Shown here: positions 32,361 through 36,037 of the stretch, piece by piece | Layout of the letters: each line of letters begins with the position of its first letter | Numbering within the stretch: position 1 is the stretch's first letter | Assembly: GCA_023435335.1 (NCBI GenBank) | Contig: JAEYRU010000178.1 | Coordinates: forward strand, 1-36,037 | Length of the DNA: 36,037 nt | Direction of reading: 5' to 3' | Source of the DNA: Pseudomonadota bacterium | GTDB taxonomy: Bacteria > Pseudomonadota > Alphaproteobacteria > Rhizobiales > Rhizobiaceae | The notes under the pieces: model-generated | The model's database searches: none | Seen by the model: only the letters and a program-made list of their open reading frames with translations | What the model was told of the DNA's origin: nothing | Translations under genes and position numbers: made by a program

Positions 32361-33467
32361 CTAGTAGTCGTAGACGTGCTCGAGGCGGGCTCCCGCGGCG
32401 TCGAGTGCCGGCAACGCGTCGTGCAGGCCGCCAACCGGAAGCGCAATTCCGATGCGCCGCGTCTCCGGCATCGCAGGAAGCGGGTAGGCGAACAGCACCT
32501 GACCTACATCGGGAAGGGCGGTCTCGGCCTCCGCGAGGAACGTCGCGAAGATCAGCCGGTTGCCCCCGATCTCGACGAAGCGCAGCCCGCGATCGATCAG
32601 CCGCGGGATCATCTCGGTGAAGACCTGATAGCGCTGAGTCACGAAGATCGCGCCTTCGGATCCCAGATCGCGCTCCAACCGCGTGTCGCCTTCCCCGGAG
32701 ATGGCGTCGGCCACGGGGCCGGCCGCCCAGACGTGGATGTCGAGAAGGGCCGGGTCGGCCGCCGCCGACAGTCCAGACGCGATGAGCGCCGCATAGCCCT
32801 GCTTGATGGAATAGGCCGCGCCGAAACCGAGCTTGCGCTCCCATGAACGGACTACGGCAGAGCCGCCGGCAGCCGGTGTCGCCCAGAGTCCGGCCCGCTT
32901 CTCGGCATATGGAAAGCGGTACCAGGGCACCTGGTCTAGGAAGGCGGCGTATTCGGCCGCTGCCTCGGCCTGATAACGGTCTTCCGGCACCTCCTCCCAG
33001 AATGCCGCCGCCTCCGACAGCCGGCCCAACGTGTTTTCGTAGAGCGACTGGATCGCGAGCTCGACCGTGTGGCTGGTCCCGATGACCACCAGCATCATGT
33101 GATTGTCGAGATTGAAGGGGTAGGCGCTGGAGGCGCGGATCATCATCGCGTAGTCCTGCCAGAAACGGCCGGCATAGGACCAATAGGGGAAACGCGAGGG
33201 GAATTCGCGGCCGACGAACTCGGCATATTCGCGCGCCGCATATACGATCGCCCATTCCGGGTAGGTCAGGAAGGTCGATTCCTCCGGGCGATTGTATCCC
33301 TCGATCCCCTCTCCCGCCTGGGCCTGGGCCGCCGCGGGCTGCGCCCGTTCCAGCTCGACATCATCGGTGGTCAGGAAGCCGTATGCGAGACCCGCGAGCG
33401 GGATCAGCACGACGAACAGCACGAGCGCCAGCAGCGCGACCAGCGTACGGCGCAGCCATCTCCACAT
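32361..33467 (-). CDS. Membrane-anchored protein of unknown function
   Basis: 368 residues. A positive start MWRWLRRTLVALLALVLFVV gives one N-terminal TM helix (about 8-31); the rest is probably periplasmic. Recognisable conserved-looking segments are STFLTYPEWAIVYAAREYA (about 63-81), DNHMMLVVIGTSHTVELAIQ (about 120-139), YAAFLDQVPWYRFPYAEK and RFVEIGGNRLIFATFLAE. Related proteins exist in other alphaproteobacteria, but I know no function. ATG 33467 lies 17 nt after the 4-TM gene, and the hydrolase follows almost directly in the same frame, so they probably act together at the membrane. Confidence 0.8.
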   Translation of the reverse strand: MWRWLRRTLVALLALVLFVVLIPLAGLAYGFLTTDDVELERAQPAAAQAQAGEGIEGYNRPEESTFLTYPEWAIVYAAREYAEFVGREFPSRFPYWSYAGRFWQDYAMMIRASSAYPFNLDNHMMLVVIGTSHTVELAIQSLYENTLGRLSEAAAFWEEVPEDRYQAEAAAEYAAFLDQVPWYRFPYAEKRAGLWATPAAGGSAVVRSWERKLGFGAAYSIKQGYAALIASGLSAAADPALLDIHVWAAGPVADAISGEGDTRLERDLGSEGAIFVTQRYQVFTEMIPRLIDRGLRFVEIGGNRLIFATFLAEAETALPDVGQVLFAYPLPAMPETRRIGIALPVGGLHDALPALDAAGARLEHVYDY

Positions 33468-33484
33468 GAGCGAGGTCCCGCGCG

Positions 33485-33916
33485 TCAGGCCATTGCCGGA
33501 CGTGAGGGGCTTCGCGCCAGCCAGAAGCCGATCAGCACCGCGATGCCGCCGATCGCCAGGTGGGGGGCATTGGCGAAGAAGCGCGTCGGCAGTTCGACAT
33601 CGTTGAAGGATCGGAAGCCGTCGATGAAGATGCCGCCGTCGAGGCAGCCGGAGCCCGTCACCAGCCCGAGCACGCCGTCGAAGAGATAGATCGAGCCGAA
33701 GAGCCGGAAATAGAAGACGGCCGCGGCATGCGACCAGAACGCCGCGACAATCGCCCAGACGCCCGAGAATGCATGCAACAGGTCATCGTACCACTGCAGC
33801 GAGAAAAGGCCGAACAGATAGCCGTTGCTGTCGTTGAATGCCGGCACGTAACCGATCCCGACGACGAGGAAGAACATGATCGCGTAGGCGACCGCGAGCT
33901 TCTGGATGAGTGACAT
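33485..33916 (-). CDS. Small integral membrane protein (DUF4383-like)
   Basis: 143 residues, four predicted TM helices (about 5-24, 44-62, 66-86, 115-135). The segment GYLFGLFSLQWYDDLLHAFSGVWAIVAAF recalls DUF4383 (LFG.F.....HN..H..SG), but the match is weak. GAGGGG lies about 7 nt before ATG 33916. First gene of the operon with the anchored protein and the alpha/beta hydrolase. Divergent from the lipid kinase gene, with 147 nt between. Confidence 0.72.
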   Translation of the reverse strand: MSLIQKLAVAYAIMFFLVVGIGYVPAFNDSNGYLFGLFSLQWYDDLLHAFSGVWAIVAAFWSHAAAVFYFRLFGSIYLFDGVLGLVTGSGCLDGGIFIDGFRSFNDVELPTRFFANAPHLAIGGIAVLIGFWLARSPSRPAMA

Positions 33917-34063
33917 CGATATCCCCTCTCGCCACCGACGGCGGAAGATAACCGATCGCCCGGCCGGATGCATCCGGAAGCGATTTGTTGCCCACGTGAT
34001 TTTTCGCCCTTGCGGCGCAGCCGGCTAACATGAAGACTGAGCGCGCGAGGGGAGGCGCACGTG

Positions 34064-35008
34064 ATGCGTATCGGGGCGGTGATGAATCCGGCTGCGGGCG
34101 GCGGACGGATGCTGCACGAGTGGCCGTTTTTCGCGGCGGCGCTGCGCAAACGCTTCAGCGACTTCGAGTTCCGCAAGACGACCGGGCCGGGCGACGCTTC
34201 CTCGATGGCGCATGAACTTGGGCGCCAGGGCGTCGACATCGTGATGGCGGCGGGCGGCGACGGCACGGTCAGCGAGGTCGCCGACGGCATCCTGCGCCAC
34301 GCTACCGAAAGCGGCAGCGCCCCGGCGCTCGCCATCGCGCCGGTCGGGACGGGCTCCGACTTCGCGCGCGCCTTTGACGTTCCGAGACTCGCCGAGGAGT
34401 GCGTGGCCCGGCTGGCCGAGAGCGTTCCGCGGCGGATCGATGCCGGGCGCATCACTTTCGTCGACGACGAGGGCCGGCCGGCGATGCGCCATTTCGCGTC
34501 GATCGCAAGTCTCGGCGTGTCGGGACCGATCGACCGGATAATCAACGAGGCGAAGGCAAAGCGCCGCGGCCGCATGTCCGGAAAGGCGCTGTTCTATCTC
34601 TTCACGCTGCGCGAGCTCATGCGCTACCGTTTCCAGGACGTCGCCATTGCCGTCGATGACAAGCCGCCGGTCGAGGCGCGCATCGCACTCGTGGCGATCG
34701 CGAACAACCGCTCCTTTGGCGGCGGCATGCTGATCGCGCCCGACGCGGTGATGGATGACGGGCTGTTCGAAGTCGTGATCGTGCAGGCGGATTCGCGCAT
34801 TCGGATGATGAAGGATCTGCGGCTCGTGTACACCGGCGATCACAGGAAGATCGACGAATGCGTCTTCCTGCGGGGACGCAAGGTGACGGTGACGCCGCTC
34901 GGAGGGGCCGCGCGCAACGCCGCCCTGCTCGACATAGACGGCGAATCGCCCGGACGCATCCCCGCCACGTTCGAGGTGCTGCCGGGGGCGCTGACCGTCA
35001 GGGTTTAG
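34064..35008 (+). CDS. Diacylglycerol/lipid kinase family protein (YegS-like)
   Basis: 314 residues. DAGK catalytic domain: RIGAVMNPAAGGGR (2-15), nucleotide motif AAGGDGTVSEVADGI (62-76), APVGTGSDFARAF (about 92-104), then the C-terminal beta-sandwich with NNRSFGGGMLIAPDAVMDDGLFEVV and DGE (about 297). Bacterial members phosphorylate diacylglycerol, ceramide or other lipids; specificity cannot be read. GGGAGG lies 8 nt before ATG 34064 (5 nt before an alternative GTG 34061). Its stop is 16 nt from the convergent dehydratase gene. Confidence 0.88.
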   Translation: MRIGAVMNPAAGGGRMLHEWPFFAAALRKRFSDFEFRKTTGPGDASSMAHELGRQGVDIVMAAGGDGTVSEVADGILRHATESGSAPALAIAPVGTGSDFARAFDVPRLAEECVARLAESVPRRIDAGRITFVDDEGRPAMRHFASIASLGVSGPIDRIINEAKAKRRGRMSGKALFYLFTLRELMRYRFQDVAIAVDDKPPVEARIALVAIANNRSFGGGMLIAPDAVMDDGLFEVVIVQADSRIRMMKDLRLVYTGDHRKIDECVFLRGRKVTVTPLGGAARNAALLDIDGESPGRIPATFEVLPGALTVRV

Positions 35009-35024
35009 GCGCCAGGTCTGGGCG

Positions 35025-36037
35025 TCAGGGGAAAAGCGGCTGCTGCGTCATCTCCAGATGCAACGGCCGCCCGTCCCAGGGGTGGGCCTCGCAGACCGCC
35101 TCGTCCAACTCCACGCCCAGGCCAGGCTCACGGGAGGGGATGACCCAGCCGTCCTGCCACTCGATCTTCTTCTTCAGCAGCTTGGCGTGGAAGCCGTCGA
35201 GGGTCTTGATCGATTCCAGGATGAGGAAGTTGGGCAGCGTGGCCGCCAACTGGATGTTGGCGGCGGCGACGATCGGCCCGCAGTAGCAGTGCGGCGCGAT
35301 CTGGATGTGATGGGCCTCGGCCATGGCGGCAATCTTCTTCGTCTCCAGGATGCCACCCGAGCGGCCGAGGTCGGGCTGCAGTATGGATGCCGCCCGGTGC
35401 TCGATCACGCGCGCGAATTCCCATTTCGTCGTCAGCCGTTCGCCCGTGGCGATCGGGATGCGCGTGCCCCGGGCAACCTCGGCCATCACTTCCGGCATGT
35501 CCGGCGGCACCGGTTCCTCGAACCACAGCGGATCGTACGGCTCGATGGCGTGCGCCATGCGCAGTGCGCCGGACGCAGTGAATTGGCCATGCGTGCCGAA
35601 GAGAATATCGCAGGAGGCGCCGACCGCCTCGCGGATCGCCTTCAGCATGCGCGCCGACAGGTCGATGTCGTACAGCCGCGGCTGGTGGCCGTCGAAAGCG
35701 GTATAGGGTCCGGCCGGGTCGAGCTTCACCGCGTTGAAGCCCTGGCGCACATATGCCAGTGCGCATTCCGCCGCCAGTTCCGGATCATTGTAGACGTTGC
35801 GTGGACTGTCCGCATCGGCTGGTACCACGCTGCCGCTCCGCGGATAGAGATAGGTGTAGGAGCGCAGCCTCTCGTGCACCTGTCCGCCGAGCAGCTTGTA
35901 GACGGGTTTCCCCGCCTCCTTGCCGATGATGTCCCAGCAGGCCATTTCGAGCGCCGAGACGCAGCCCATCATCGAGACGTCCGGCCGCTGCGTGAAGCCC
36001 GAGGAATAGGCGCGGCGGAAGAAGGTTTCGATGTCGT
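35025..36037 (-). CDS. Mandelate racemase/muconate lactonizing enzyme family protein, 5' end cut
   Basis: 337 C-terminal residues of an enolase-superfamily protein; the frame enters from the window edge (DIETFFRRAYSSG) and an internal ATG at 35972 is not the true start. Catalytic landmarks: NAVKLDPAGPYTAFD (first Lys/Asp position), FGTHGQFT (metal-ligand strand), WFEEPVPP (Glu), IATGERLTTKWEF (Glu) and IAPHCYCGPI (His). This pattern resembles galactonate/sugar-acid dehydratases (DgoD group) rather than mandelate racemase; the substrate is unknown. No transport or sugar-acid genes are visible beside it in the window. The lid domain and first motif are outside the window. Confidence 0.88.
   Translation of the reverse strand, partial: DIETFFRRAYSSGFTQRPDVSMMGCVSALEMACWDIIGKEAGKPVYKLLGGQVHERLRSYTYLYPRSGSVVPADADSPRNVYNDPELAAECALAYVRQGFNAVKLDPAGPYTAFDGHQPRLYDIDLSARMLKAIREAVGASCDILFGTHGQFTASGALRMAHAIEPYDPLWFEEPVPPDMPEVMAEVARGTRIPIATGERLTTKWEFARVIEHRAASILQPDLGRSGGILETKKIAAMAEAHHIQIAPHCYCGPIVAAANIQLAATLPNFLILESIKTLDGFHAKLLKKKIEWQDGWVIPSREPGLGVELDEAVCEAHPWDGRPLHLEMTQQPLFP

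Overview
The window reads as chromosomal DNA of a high-GC alphaproteobacterium of the Hyphomicrobiales (Rhizobiales), most like the Mesorhizobium/Phyllobacteriaceae group. The evidence is a BA14K-family protein, a CenK/CenR-type two-component pair beside marR and a branched-chain aminotransferase, a UvrB with long rhizobial-type extensions, a sulfolipid sqdB-sqdD-sqdC operon, tandem cspA-type genes next to a ClpS2-like adaptor, and promoter motifs of the EcfG/RpoE2 general stress sigma factor. The first ~45 bases, with a run of 19 G, look like a damaged contig edge. No rRNA, tRNA, insertion sequence, phage gene or CRISPR array was seen. Both edges cut a gene.

Layout. 1-4413 (minus strand): truncated lipoprotein, M24-fold hydrolase, pgeF, MidA-like methyltransferase and lgt, packed with 1-4 nt overlaps. 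4564-6059 (plus): ubiK, ybjN and a CsaA-like tRNA-binding protein. 6068-8745 (minus): CenK-like kinase, CenR-like regulator and a MarR regulator, divergent from ilvE. 8985-11056: ilvE, a glyoxalase II-like hydrolase and a BA14K protein. 11265-12723: two cold-shock genes that share a hairpin element in their leaders, then clpS. 12796-18128: a probable general-stress block with an EcfG-type promoter, an HWE histidine kinase, a single-domain FAT GUY-like response regulator, a DUF421 membrane protein, a flavin monooxygenase, and a DUF1206 membrane protein with its own EcfG-like promoter.

18133-21192 is uvrB (minus). 21337-24468 carries small accessory enzymes and unknowns: SRPBCC, a periplasmic protein, GyrI-like, NIPSNAP and DUF2189. 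24684-26091 is a CHAD-CYTH polyphosphate/triphosphate pair, followed by a small minus-strand gene and a Tat-type FAD oxidoreductase. 28397-31358 is sqdB-sqdD-sqdC, for sulfoquinovosyl diacylglycerol (SQDG) synthesis. 31365-33916 (minus) is a compact operon of two membrane proteins of unknown function and an alpha/beta hydrolase. 34064-36037 holds a YegS-like lipid kinase and a truncated sugar-acid dehydratase of the enolase superfamily.

The recurring themes are envelope and membrane biology (lgt, CenKR, sqdBDC, lipid kinase, pgeF) and stress response (cold shock, EcfG promoters, HWE kinase, UvrB). The most novel-looking items are the conserved hairpin shared by the two cold-shock leaders, the EcfG-driven HWE kinase/regulator/DUF421 unit, a possible 8-codon leader ORF coupled to sqdB, and a hydrolase whose best start appears to be a non-canonical ATC.
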